DNA from: Pseudolabrys sp. Root1462
GTDB lineage: Bacteria > Pseudomonadota > Alphaproteobacteria > Rhizobiales > Xanthobacteraceae
Reading direction: 5' to 3'
Assembly (NCBI RefSeq): GCF_001426945.1
Contig: NZ_LMFS01000001.1
Coordinates: forward strand, 1,081,757-1,145,756
Length of the DNA stretch: 64,000 nucleotides
The notes under the pieces are model-generated. The model had not been told where the DNA came from. It was given only the letters and a program-made list of their open reading frames with translations, and did not search any database. Each line of letters opens with the position of its first letter. Position 1 is the first letter of the stretch. Made by a program: the position numbers and the translations under genes. Positions 34,354 through 42,495 of the stretch are shown piece by piece.

Positions 34354-35154
34354 ATGTATAATTTCACCTTTCATCGCCCGACCACGGTGCGGCAAGCGGC
34401 CGGTCTGCTGGCGCGCAATCCGGAAGGCAAACTGCTGGCCGGCGGGCATTCGCTGCTGCCGGTGATGAAGCAGCGGCTGGCGCAACCGTCGGCGCTGGTC
34501 GACCTATCCCAAGTCGAAGGCATGACCGGCGTCGAGCTGAAGGGGCGCTCGGTAGTCATCGGCGCGATGACGCGTCACGCCGACGTCGCCAAGTCGGACG
34601 TGCTCAAGGAAGTGTTGCCGGGGCTGGCCTCGGTGCCGGGCTCGATCGGCGATCCGCAGGTGCGTAACCGCGGCACCATCGGCGGCTCGATCGCCAATAA
34701 CGACCCGAACGCCGACTATCCGGCGGCCTGCCTCGGCCTTGGCGCCACCATCATCACCAACAAGCGCCGCATCGCGGCCGACGACTTCTTTACCGGCATG
34801 TTCTCGACCGCGCTCGAAGACGGCGAGATCATCGTCAAGGTGTCGTTCCCGATCGCCAAGAAGGCGGCTTACGAGAAGTTCAAGCATCCGGCCTCGGGCT
34901 TTGCGCTGGTCGGCGTGTTCGTCTCGAAGCGCGGCCCGGATATCCGCGTTGCCGTCACCGGCGCCGGCTCGAACGGCGTATTCCGCGTCAAATCGTTCGA
35001 GGAGGCACTGGCCAAGCGCTTCTCGCCAAAATCGATCGAGGGCATGACCATTCCCGCTAATGGCATGAACTCCGACATTCACGCCACGCCGGAATATCGT
35101 GCTCACCTGGTTGGCGTGCTGGCGAAGCGCGCTTTGGCCAAGGCGACCGCGTAA
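34354..35154 (+). CDS. coxM: Molybdenum hydroxylase FAD-binding medium subunit
   Basis: A 266-residue FAD subunit. The FAD-binding turns LLAGGHSLLPVMKQRLA (about residues 29-45) and GSIGDPQVRNRGTIGGSIANNDPNADYPA (about residues 92-120, with the TIGGS core) are both present. The C-terminal CO-dehydrogenase flavoprotein domain (SGFALVGVFVSK) follows. It takes electrons from CoxS and passes them to an acceptor. It starts 46 bases after coxL with GGAGAG upstream. A strong terminator closes the unit at 35180. Confidence 0.93.
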   Translation: MYNFTFHRPTTVRQAAGLLARNPEGKLLAGGHSLLPVMKQRLAQPSALVDLSQVEGMTGVELKGRSVVIGAMTRHADVAKSDVLKEVLPGLASVPGSIGDPQVRNRGTIGGSIANNDPNADYPAACLGLGATIITNKRRIAADDFFTGMFSTALEDGEIIVKVSFPIAKKAAYEKFKHPASGFALVGVFVSKRGPDIRVAVTGAGSNGVFRVKSFEEALAKRFSPKSIEGMTIPANGMNSDIHATPEYRAHLVGVLAKRALAKATA

Positions 35155-35179
35155 CGCCTGATCGGCCGGTTCACAAAGA

Positions 35180-35207
35180 AAGGACGGCCTTCGGGCCGTC
35201 CTTTTTT
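35180..35207 (+). terminator. Terminator after coxM
   Basis: AGGACGGCC (35181-35189) and GGCCGTCCT (35194-35202) enclose TTCG, a stable tetraloop, followed by seven T residues. A clear intrinsic terminator for coxSLM. Confidence 0.93.
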
Positions 35208-35229
35208 ATTTGGTCTGCCGACCGTCGTT

Positions 35230-36624
35230 TCACGTCACGCCCGCGCGCGGCAGGGTAAGGGTGGCGGCCAGTCCACCCCCTTTTGCTTTTGCGATCACCA
35301 AACCACCGCCATAGAGCTCGGCCAGTTCGCGGGCAATCGGCAGGCCGAAGCCGAAGCCCGGCGCGCTTTCATCCAGCCGGGTGCCCGGCTGCACGACTTT
35401 GGCGATGTCGGCGTCGGACAGGCCCGGGCCGTCGTCCTCGATGGTCAGTTGGATCATCGGCCCGGACGCAACGGCTCGCATAGTGATGCGGCTCTGCGTC
35501 CATTTGAACGCATTGTCCACGAGGTTACCGGCCATCTCGTCAAAGTCCTGCTGCTCGCAAGCGATCGCCAGCGAGGGATCGATGTCCGTCGTCGCCGCGA
35601 TGGCTTTTCCGGCATGGATCTTCTGCATGGCATCGACGATGTCCCGCAGCCGCTGGGCGAGCGGTGTGCGCACGCGGGCCGGGCCGCTCAAGGCGGCCAT
35701 GCGCGCGCGGCCGAGATGGTGGCGGATACGGCGTTCCATCAAGGCGACCAATTGTGCGGCCTCTTGCTGGTCGTCTGCGCCGTGTTTGCGGCCGGTGAGG
35801 GCGAGGGACAAAGTCGCCAGCGGCGTCTTCAAGCCGTGCGCGAGATTGGCGACATGAGCGCGGGCGCGATCCAGGTTGGCGGCGTTTTCGGCGAGCAGTG
35901 CGTTGAGCTCGCTGACGAGAGGCGCGACTTCGCGCGGCTGATCCTCCGGCAGGCGCTCGCTGGCGCCGTTGCGTACGTCAACGATGCTGCGGCGCAGCGT
36001 TTCGAGCGGGCGCAAGCCGAGCCGCACCTGAAAGATCATGGCCAACACCAGCGCTGCGCCGAGGATCAGCAGCGACACCGCCAGTGTCGTCATGGCTATG
36101 CGAAGAGGCACAAACACAGCGGCGCGCGGCGCCGATGCAATGATGGTGATCGGTATGTCGCCGGCCAGTGTTTCGAAGACCCGGAAATGCAACGGCATGC
36201 CGTCAGATGCGCGCCCATCGGCCGGCCGCACGCCGTCGAGCGTCACGTCCTCGAGGCGCGGCGGTCTCGGCGGCGGCTTTGGCGGTTTTGGCGGCATATT
36301 AGGCAATGCGATGTCCGCGCCATCGAGCGCCTGCGAGCGTAGCGTGTTGGCGGGTCCGATGATCTGCCAGTACCAGCCGCGGCCCGGGCGATCGAACGGC
36401 GGGCCGTCGGTGGCGCCGCTGATGGCGATGCGGCTGCCGCCTGCGGATTTCACGACCGACGACAAAAAGATGATCTGGGTGTCGAGCCGCTGATCGATCT
36501 GACTCTGGACGAAATGGCGCAGCACGAAGCCGATGGCGACGGTCGCGACGATCAGCGCCAACGCGATGAATACGCCGGCGCCGAGCAGAAGCCGACGGCT
36601 GAGTGAAGTGCTGCGCGCCATCAT
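35230..36624 (-). CDS. Sensor histidine kinase
   Basis: A 464-residue membrane kinase. Helices at about residues 12-36 and 175-199 bracket a periplasmic sensor domain containing an unusual proline run (MPPKPPKPPPRPPRLED, about 110-126). HAMP follows, then the phospho-acceptor His263 in NLAHGLKTPLA. ATP-binding boxes are NLVDNAFKWTQ, DDGPGLSDADI and FGFGLPIARELAELYGG. Its ATG overlaps the stop of the response regulator (ATGA-type). The HGLKTPL H-box style matches the PhoQ/FeuQ group. The signal is unknown. Confidence 0.92.
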   Translation of the reverse strand: MMARSTSLSRRLLLGAGVFIALALIVATVAIGFVLRHFVQSQIDQRLDTQIIFLSSVVKSAGGSRIAISGATDGPPFDRPGRGWYWQIIGPANTLRSQALDGADIALPNMPPKPPKPPPRPPRLEDVTLDGVRPADGRASDGMPLHFRVFETLAGDIPITIIASAPRAAVFVPLRIAMTTLAVSLLILGAALVLAMIFQVRLGLRPLETLRRSIVDVRNGASERLPEDQPREVAPLVSELNALLAENAANLDRARAHVANLAHGLKTPLATLSLALTGRKHGADDQQEAAQLVALMERRIRHHLGRARMAALSGPARVRTPLAQRLRDIVDAMQKIHAGKAIAATTDIDPSLAIACEQQDFDEMAGNLVDNAFKWTQSRITMRAVASGPMIQLTIEDDGPGLSDADIAKVVQPGTRLDESAPGFGFGLPIARELAELYGGGLVIAKAKGGGLAATLTLPRAGVT

Positions 36625-37289
36625 GCCGCCCCGCCGCCGACGAGACGATAGCCGCGGCCGCGTACGGTTTCGATGGCATCCTTGCCGATCTTGCGGCGCA
36701 GCCTGGCGACGATCACCTCGAGTGAGTTGGAGTCGGTGCCGGCGTCGCCCTCATAGACTTTCTCCGACAGTTCGGTGCGGTCGACGACGATCCCCTTGCG
36801 CATGATGAGGCATTCGAGCACCCGCCACTCGAGAGCGGTGAGCTTCAGCGGCAAGCCGTTTAATTCGAACAGGCCGGTTTGAGCTTCGAAGGAGAGGGCG
36901 CCACATTCGATGCGGGGCGAGGCATGACCGGCTGCACGCCGCACCAAAGCGCGCAAGCGCATGACCAGTTCTTCGATACGGAACGGTTTGGTCAGGTAGT
37001 CGTCGGCGCCGGCCTTGAAGCCATCGACCTTGTCGGTCCAGCCATCGCGCGCCGTGAGGATGAGCACCGGCAACTGCCGGCCATTGGCGCGCCAGGCACG
37101 AAGCACCTTGGCGCCGGGAATCTTCGGCAGCCCGAGGTCGAGCACGGCGGCATCATAGAATTCGGTGTCGCCGAGATGCAGACCGTCCTCGCCATTGGCA
37201 GCGATATCGACGGCGAAATTCTCGTCGCGGAGCGCGCCGGCGATTTCGCGCGCCAGCAGAGCATCATCTTCAATCAGGAGTATTTTCAT
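36621..37289 (-). CDS. OmpR-family response regulator
   Basis: A 222-residue two-domain regulator. The receiver has the acidic pair in MKILLIEDDALL, the phosphorylated Asp in AVLDLGLPKIPG (near residue 52) and the Lys in ADDYLTKPF. The winged-helix output domain (about 125-220) ends in VIVARLRRKIGKDAIETVRGRGYRL. The start at 37289 gives the canonical receiver; an upstream start adds five residues. It is cotranscribed with its kinase and divergent from the exported protein at 37418, with a palindrome between them. Confidence 0.94.
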   Translation of the reverse strand: MKILLIEDDALLAREIAGALRDENFAVDIAANGEDGLHLGDTEFYDAAVLDLGLPKIPGAKVLRAWRANGRQLPVLILTARDGWTDKVDGFKAGADDYLTKPFRIEELVMRLRALVRRAAGHASPRIECGALSFEAQTGLFELNGLPLKLTALEWRVLECLIMRKGIVVDRTELSEKVYEGDAGTDSNSLEVIVARLRRKIGKDAIETVRGRGYRLVGGGAA

Positions 37290-37340
37290 TGCGGCACTGG
37301 GCATCCCGCGCAGAGGCGTAGGTCCGCCACCTTAACTCAA

Positions 37341-37360
37341 CCTGAACCGTTCGGTTCAGG
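37341..37360. promoter_or_regulatory. Palindrome between response regulator and exported protein
   Basis: CCTGAACCG and CGGTTCAGG are perfect nine-base arms with a two-base TT centre. They lie 51 bases upstream of the regulator start and 57 bases before 37418. CTTAACTCAACCTGAAC next to it adds a possible half-site. Placement in the divergent promoter makes it a good candidate operator for the response regulator. Confidence 0.5.
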
Positions 37361-37417
37361 CTGGCGCAGGGAGCGATGCGTAAGGTCGAGCCAACAGTTA
37401 CCCAACAGGAGAGAACG

Positions 37418-37966
37418 ATGACCGACAATAATGCTTCTGAACAAACACAGGCGCCAGCTTTAGGCGCCGCCGCGCGGCCGCGTCGCCGAAACGTCTTGAT
37501 CGGCGCCGCATTGGTCGGAGCGATTGCCATTGGCGCCCTCGGCGGCGCTGGCGCGACCCGGCTGGCGCACCGGTTCATGCCGCAGCAGGTCATGCTGCTG
37601 CAGCCTGCCGCCATCGGCCAGATGAAGGCCGATACGATGGTTGCGGCCAAAGGCAAGGTTGCCGAGCTGTTCGGCAATAAGTTTGTGCTCGATGACGGCT
37701 CGGGCCGCGCCCTGGTCGATACCGGGCCGCGAGGCGACCGTGCCCCCTTCGCCGACAAGGACGAGACGGTGACGGTGCAGGGCCACTTCGATCGCGGTCA
37801 GATCCACGCTCAGTTTCTGGTGCGCGCCAACGGCGAGATCGTTGCGTTCGGGCCCCCGCGCCCGCCGCATGGTCCCAAGGGTCCGATGGAGGCGCGTCGC
37901 GGCCCGCCGCCGCCGCCGGAAGGTGGTCCCGGTGCCCCGCCGCCCCCCGCTCCGCCGGCGCGCTGA
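37418..37966 (+). CDS. Exported OB-fold-like protein with proline-rich tail
   Basis: A 182-residue protein. An N-terminal membrane anchor spans about residues 28-46 (NVLIGAALVGAIAIGALGG, preceded by RPRRR). The middle (about 70-140: AAKGKVAELFGNKFVLDDGSG to TVTVQGHFDRGQIHAQF) is a single OB-like beta domain similar to YgiW/YdeI-type periplasmic proteins. The last 40 residues are proline-rich (PPPPPEGGPGAPPPPAPPAR). GGAGAG upstream fixes the start. Divergent from the two-component genes, and thus their likely target. Ligand unknown. Confidence 0.75.
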   Translation: MTDNNASEQTQAPALGAAARPRRRNVLIGAALVGAIAIGALGGAGATRLAHRFMPQQVMLLQPAAIGQMKADTMVAAKGKVAELFGNKFVLDDGSGRALVDTGPRGDRAPFADKDETVTVQGHFDRGQIHAQFLVRANGEIVAFGPPRPPHGPKGPMEARRGPPPPPEGGPGAPPPPAPPAR

Positions 37967-37983
37967 TAAATCTGCAACGTTGT

Positions 37984-38017
37984 AACGACGCGCCGCCTCG
38001 ACGGCGCGTCGTTTTTT
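37984..38017 (+). terminator. Terminator after OB-fold gene
   Basis: AACGACGCGCCG (37984-37995) pairs perfectly with CGGCGCGTCGTT (38002-38013) around CCTCGA, followed by TTTT. An intrinsic terminator 18 bases after the stop. Confidence 0.9.
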
Positions 38018-38128
38018 GTTCCAGCTCGACTGGATCGAAGGAGGCCGCTCCGGCCTTTTGCGGCCGCAGTGATCGCCCTTCTTATTGAACGATGAGTCGA
38101 ACTTCGTTCTCCGTCAACGCGCGGGCAG

Positions 38129-38914
38129 CTAGGGTGCGGCGTTCGAGTCAGGCACCAGCAGGACGAATTTTGTATCCGGCCGATCGGTCGGCGCGAAACT
38201 GTGCTGCGTATAAACAAGCGCGCCATCCTGCGGATGCGTAAAGGCGCGTCTGCCGCCTTCGCGGCCTAGCACGGTTTGCGCCTGCCATTCGGCATCAAAC
38301 AAGGCGCTGTCGCGGCGCAATCCGTCGACCAGGTCGCGCAAACGCGGATCGTTGAGGCTGCGGCTGTAGTCCGCGCGGAATTCGGCCAGCAAGCGTCGGC
38401 CGCGGTTCTGCCAATCGTCAATCAGGCGCCGCGCCGCGGGCGCGACGAAAACAAAGCGCAAGAGATTGCGTTGATGATCGGCGTCGAGCCAGCCGACAAA
38501 CAGATGCGCCGCGGCACCGTTCCAGCAGCAGGCGTTCCAGAGGCGATCGAGCCCGTAAGCCGGATGAGTTGCGGCGCTGACGGCCGCTTGGAGTGAAGCG
38601 GGCGCATTGGCGCTTTCATCGCGCTTAGGCGCACGCGGATCTCGCCGGTCGGCGAGCTCGAACAGATAGTCGCGCTCGGCCGGTGTCAGCGCCAGTGCCT
38701 CGGCCAGCCGGCCGAGTGCATGGGCGGAGAACTGCACGTCGCGACCTTGTTCGATGAAGGTACACCACGTCGCGCTGATGCCGGCACGCGCGGCGAGCTC
38801 CTCGCGGCGCAGGCCAGGCGTACGCCGGCGGCCCGCCGCGGGCTCGGGGGCGAGGCCTTCGCGATGGGTCCGGACGAACTGTCCGAGAAGACGGCGGCGG
38901 TCGGGATCGGTCAT
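38129..38914 (-). CDS. XRE-family regulator with MmyB-like ligand domain
   Basis: A 261-residue regulator. The helix-turn-helix covers about residues 10-70 (TPGLRREELAARAGISATW, FIEQGRDVQFSAHAL). The C-terminal MmyB-like domain (about 100-255) shows the usual WN-ACCW, LLRFVF and DPRLRDLV-type blocks. Such proteins often sit divergent from the enzyme gene they control, here the methyltransferase at 39018. A phased ACCA/TGGT repeat lies between them. Ligand unknown, possibly a fatty acid as in the structurally known members. Confidence 0.9.
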   Translation of the reverse strand: MTDPDRRRLLGQFVRTHREGLAPEPAAGRRRTPGLRREELAARAGISATWCTFIEQGRDVQFSAHALGRLAEALALTPAERDYLFELADRRDPRAPKRDESANAPASLQAAVSAATHPAYGLDRLWNACCWNGAAAHLFVGWLDADHQRNLLRFVFVAPAARRLIDDWQNRGRRLLAEFRADYSRSLNDPRLRDLVDGLRRDSALFDAEWQAQTVLGREGGRRAFTHPQDGALVYTQHSFAPTDRPDTKFVLLVPDSNAAP

Positions 38915-38946
38915 CGTGGCGAAGATCCGTCCATGGCAATTTTTAT

Positions 38947-38972
38947 ACCAGGATAAATGGTTTCTTGTACCA
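38947..38972. promoter_or_regulatory. Phased ACCA/TGGT repeat in divergent promoter
   Basis: ACCA (38947-38950), TGGT (38958-38961) and ACCA (38969-38972) are each separated by seven bases, so the half-sites alternate in orientation every 11 bases, one helical turn. The element lies 32 bases upstream of the XRE gene and 45 bases upstream of the methyltransferase. A cooperative operator for the XRE protein is likely. Confidence 0.5.
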
Positions 38973-39017
38973 GTCTAATGAACGGGCGAGAGTTCGAAGG
39001 CAAGCAAGGAGCAAGCA

Positions 39018-39782
39018 ATGTCACGAGCCCATGAAGCCGTCGTCGGTGATCAGTTCGGCCCCCGGGCCAAGGCCTATGTCGAAAGCGCGGTGCACTCCGC
39101 GGGGCAGGACCTCGACGCCCTCGAGGCGCTGGCTGGCGCGGCGCGGCCCTCCCATGCGCTCGATCTCGGCTGCGGCGGCGGCCACGTCGCCTATCGGCTG
39201 GCGAAGCATGCGCAGCGCGTGACGGCGACCGACCTGTCGAGCGAAATGCTCGCCGCCGTCCGCGCCACGGCGCAGGAGAAGGGCCTCGCCAATATCGATA
39301 CGCAACAGGCGCCGGCCGAGAAGCTGCCTTTCGCGGACGGTACCTTCGATTTTCTCGGCTGCCGTTATTCGGCGCATCACTGGCGTCACTTCCCTGTCGG
39401 CATCCGTGAGGCGCGCCGTGTTTTAAAAGCGGGCGCCCAGGCCGTGTTCATCGACGCCTATGCGCCCGGCGAGCCATTGTTCGATACGCATATTCAAGCG
39501 GTCGAACTGCTGCGCGATACCTCGCATGTGCGCGATTACACAGTTGCCGAATGGTCGGCTGCGTTGGAAGCCGCGGGATTTTCGATGCGTTCGCTGCGCA
39601 CCTGGCAGTTGCGCATGGACTACCCGGTGTGGATCGCGCGCATGCGGACGCCGGAGGACAATGCGCGGGCGATCCGCGCGCTACAGCTCGCCGCTTCCGC
39701 CGAGGTACGCGCGCATTTCGCCATCGAAGCGGATGGCTCTTTCATGCTCGATATTATGATGGCCGAGGCGGTTGCCGCTTAG
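39018..39782 (+). CDS. Class I SAM-dependent methyltransferase
   Basis: A 254-residue UbiE/Methyltransf_11-type enzyme. SAM-binding motif I is ALDLGCGGGHVAYRLA (about residues 49-64), then VTATDLSSEML for the ribose-binding acid and LPFADGTFDFLGCRYSAHHW for the catalytic strand. The substrate region (residues 150-254) is typical of small-molecule methyltransferases. Regulated, by position, by the divergent XRE protein. Its stop overlaps the convergent diguanylate cyclase gene by four bases. Substrate unknown. Confidence 0.9.
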   Translation: MSRAHEAVVGDQFGPRAKAYVESAVHSAGQDLDALEALAGAARPSHALDLGCGGGHVAYRLAKHAQRVTATDLSSEMLAAVRATAQEKGLANIDTQQAPAEKLPFADGTFDFLGCRYSAHHWRHFPVGIREARRVLKAGAQAVFIDAYAPGEPLFDTHIQAVELLRDTSHVRDYTVAEWSAALEAAGFSMRSLRTWQLRMDYPVWIARMRTPEDNARAIRALQLAASAEVRAHFAIEADGSFMLDIMMAEAVAA

Positions 39783-40819
39783 GCGCGCATCCGCTGCGGG
39801 ACGTACCAACGGAAGCTACCGCGTCCCGCGGCCTTGGCCGCATAAAGAGCCGTGTCGGCCTTATTGAGCGCCTCGGGCGAGCGGCAGCCGCGCAGGGCGG
39901 TCAGCCCGATCGAAACGCCAACCTGGATGCGCCGGCCACCATGGTGCATCGGCGGCGCCATGGACGCGATGATCTTGCGGGCAAGCAGTGTCGCGCTGTT
40001 GCGCCCGCCGGCATCGACGAGAACTGCAAATTCGTCACCACCCAGCCGCGCCACCAGCTCATCAGGTCCGCATACATGGGCGAGGCGCCTTGCCGCCTCC
40101 TTCAGGCACTCGTCGCCGACCGCATGGCCGAGCGAGTCATTGACGGATTTGAAGCCATCGAGATCGAGTAGCAGCAACGTGCCGTCGGTGTCGCGTGCCC
40201 CGTCGTCGGCGCAGGCGGCTGAGAGCCGCCTGTTGAACTGGATGCGGTTGGCGAGACCGGTGAGATCGTCGAATTCGGCGACATAGCGCAGGCGCCGCCA
40301 GCGCTCGACCTCATCGGTAATATCCTGCTTGAGGCCGAACAGCCGGACCGGCCGGCCGCCAGCGCATTCGACAGTCGCAGTGATGCGGATAAAGCGGCGG
40401 CCGCCGCTCGGTGTCTCGATGGCGGTGTCAAGGTTGAAGCCGGTGCGCTCGGCGATGGCGCGGCTGCGGATCGCTTCCAAGGTCTTCAATGACTCGGCCG
40501 GATAGCGGATCAGAGACTGGCGGCGCTTGAGCGGACGGTCGCGCGCGATATCGAACATATCGTAGGTGCCGCCGGACCACTGCAACGTCTCGGTCTCCAG
40601 GTCGCATTCCCACAGGCCGAGGCGGGCGGCGGCAGAGGCGCGCTCGAACACCTCACGGCTGCGCGCCATCGCAGACTCATAGTGGCCAATCGTGCGCGCC
40701 TGCGCCTCGATGACGGCCGTCAGCCTTGCGACAGCCGCGGCGGTCTGCTCGTGCGAGTATGGATCGATATCGGCAATAGCCGATGTGTTCGCGGTTGCCC
40801 GCCGATCGATGGTCGACAT
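39779..40819 (-). CDS. PAS-GGDEF diguanylate cyclase
   Basis: A 346-residue soluble protein. A PAS fold (about residues 50-165, with LGLWECDLETETLQWSGG and FIRITATVEC) precedes a GGDEF domain whose active loop ARLGGDEFAVL is intact, so it should make cyclic di-GMP from GTP. The position of the RxxD inhibitory site, five residues before GGDEF, reads GPDE, so product inhibition is probably absent. The N-terminal 30 residues may form a helix linker. Start at 40819 chosen over 40834 because residues before it are not conserved in style; both are possible. Confidence 0.9.
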   Translation of the reverse strand: MSTIDRRATANTSAIADIDPYSHEQTAAAVARLTAVIEAQARTIGHYESAMARSREVFERASAAARLGLWECDLETETLQWSGGTYDMFDIARDRPLKRRQSLIRYPAESLKTLEAIRSRAIAERTGFNLDTAIETPSGGRRFIRITATVECAGGRPVRLFGLKQDITDEVERWRRLRYVAEFDDLTGLANRIQFNRRLSAACADDGARDTDGTLLLLDLDGFKSVNDSLGHAVGDECLKEAARRLAHVCGPDELVARLGGDEFAVLVDAGGRNSATLLARKIIASMAPPMHHGGRRIQVGVSIGLTALRGCRSPEALNKADTALYAAKAAGRGSFRWYVPQRMRA

Positions 40820-40862
40820 TGTTTCCCCCAGCAAGGTCGAGGTTAAGCCAGGGGGATTAACG

Positions 40863-41966
40863 TTAGGTAGCGGCCACCGGCAGCAAAGTTCCCTGGGCAG
40901 TGCCGTTATGGGAGATCCGCATTCCGGCGAATCGCTCGCGATACTCGCCCGGCGTCATGCCCGTGTGGCGCTTGAACAAAGCGCGGAAAAAGGCAACGTC
41001 GTCATAGCCGATCTTGCTGCTGACCGACTGTATCGACGTGGCCCCGTGCTCCAGCATATCCTTGGCGGCCCAGACCCGCAGCATTTGCACATAAGCGCGC
41101 GGCAGCCGGCCGGTCGCCGCCTTGAAGCGGCGGATGAAGTTGCGTGGCCCCATGCCCGCGCGCGCGGCCAGGCTTTCGATCGAGATATCGGTGCCGAGCT
41201 GCTGGTGCAAAAAATCCTCGACTTGCTTGATCCGTTCGTCGCTGTGCGGCCGCGACAGCGGCGTGACCGCATAGCCGGATTGCCGATGACGCGGCATGCC
41301 GATCAGCAGCGATTTCGCGGTTTGCAGGGCGATCTCATGGCCGCAGAATTTCTCGACCAGATAGAGGCTGAGATCGAGCGAAGCGTAGACGCCGCCCGAG
41401 CACAGCAGCCGGCTGTCCTCGGTGACGAAATGCTCGGGCTCCCAGCGCACCGTCGGGTACAGCTCACGCAAAGTGTCTGCCACGGCCCAGTGCGTGGTCG
41501 CTTGCTTGCCGTCCAGCAAGCCGCTCTCGGCAAGGAAGGCGACGCCGGAGCAGATGCCGGCCATATAGGCGCCGCGCGCGTACCACTTGCGCAGCCACGG
41601 CAGCAGCTTCGTCTGCCGGGCAATCCGCTCCTGAACGTCGAGGCCGGATGCGGGCACGATGATGATGTCGGCGCGCTTGATGTCGCCGATGCCACAATGC
41701 GGCACTAGCTTCACGCCGCAGAGACTGGGAACAGGACGACCGTCGAGTGAGGCGACCTGTACGCAAAACCGCGGCTGCGCGGTTTCTCCGCGCAGCATGT
41801 TCCAGAGATTGCCGGCGGAATGAAACACCTCGAGTGGACCGATCGTTGTCGAGGGATAGCCTCCATCGAGCATCAGGATGACGACATCGAGGGCGGGCGC
41901 GCTGTCGTCAACACGGGGCGTCGCCGCTTTGGCCTTGCGCGTCACGTTCTTTCGTTTTCCGGCCAT
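40863..41966 (-). CDS. GlxA-type regulator (DJ-1/PfpI domain plus AraC HTH)
   Basis: A 367-residue transcription factor. Residues about 28-210 form a DJ-1/PfpI-like domain (VVILMLDGGYPSTTIGPLEVFHS, with GICSGVAFLAESGLLDG carrying the position of the nucleophile Cys). The C-terminus (about 260-350) has two AraC helix-turn-helix units, IESLAARAGMGPRNFIRRF and ISKIGYDD-like VSSKIGYDDVAFFRALF. The N-terminus is lysine-rich. AAGGAG upstream fixes 41966. It is downstream of the DUF4242 gene on the same strand; targets unknown. Confidence 0.9.
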   Translation of the reverse strand: MAGKRKNVTRKAKAATPRVDDSAPALDVVILMLDGGYPSTTIGPLEVFHSAGNLWNMLRGETAQPRFCVQVASLDGRPVPSLCGVKLVPHCGIGDIKRADIIIVPASGLDVQERIARQTKLLPWLRKWYARGAYMAGICSGVAFLAESGLLDGKQATTHWAVADTLRELYPTVRWEPEHFVTEDSRLLCSGGVYASLDLSLYLVEKFCGHEIALQTAKSLLIGMPRHRQSGYAVTPLSRPHSDERIKQVEDFLHQQLGTDISIESLAARAGMGPRNFIRRFKAATGRLPRAYVQMLRVWAAKDMLEHGATSIQSVSSKIGYDDVAFFRALFKRHTGMTPGEYRERFAGMRISHNGTAQGTLLPVAAT

Positions 41967-42025
41967 GCTAAAGTCTCCTTCGCACGACGAATGCGCCGCC
42001 GCGGCGATCCGCGGCGGCGGCTTGA

Positions 42026-42310
42026 TCAGGCGACAGCGGTCATCGGGTCGATGATCTCGCGGACTTCCGATACTTTGTTGGCGGGGAAGCCCGAGAGCTT
42101 GGCGTGCTCCTGGACGGACGCTTCGCTTTCGGCGAGGTAGATGCAGAAGGTCTTGTCGTCGACGACGTAGGATTGCACCCACTGCACTTTACCGGCGAGC
42201 TGTGCGAGCGCGTCGTTCGACTTGGCGGCTGCTCCTTGAAGCTGATCGCCGTTCAGTTGCCCGACCCCCGGGATATTCCGTTCGATGACGTAGCGTTTCA
42301 GGTTTTTCAT
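42026..42310 (-). CDS. DUF4242 small protein
   Basis: A 94-residue protein of the DUF4242 (nickel-binding SCO4226-like) family: RYVIERNIPGVGQLNGDQLQ, then VQWVQSYVVDDKTFCIYLAES and the end HAKLSGFPANKVSEVREIIDP. The ferredoxin-like fold is expected. GGAG nine bases upstream supports the ATG at 42310 over a GTG at 42319. It precedes the GlxA-type regulator by 59 bases and may share its transcript. Function is not established. Confidence 0.85.
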   Translation of the reverse strand: MKNLKRYVIERNIPGVGQLNGDQLQGAAAKSNDALAQLAGKVQWVQSYVVDDKTFCIYLAESEASVQEHAKLSGFPANKVSEVREIIDPMTAVA

Positions 42311-42441
42311 GTCGTTCACTCCGTTGATTTCGACGGGGTGAAATTGGCCATTTTGCCGTCAGCGCCCAGATGGCAATTGTGCCATTATACGGGGGCGGAA
42401 GTGACAAGGCCAGCCTAGCGCCAACGCGCTGCATTTGACTC

Positions 42442-42467
42442 AAAAAAAGCCTCCCCGGAGGGGAGGC
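42442..42467 (-). terminator. Terminator after nirK
   Basis: On the minus strand GCCTCCCC pairs with GGGGAGGC around a three-base loop, followed by seven T residues. It lies 29 bases beyond the nirK stop and isolates nirK from the DUF4242 gene. Confidence 0.92.
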
Positions 42468-42495
42468 CGTCTTTCGTTTGAGATGCACGATCGCG

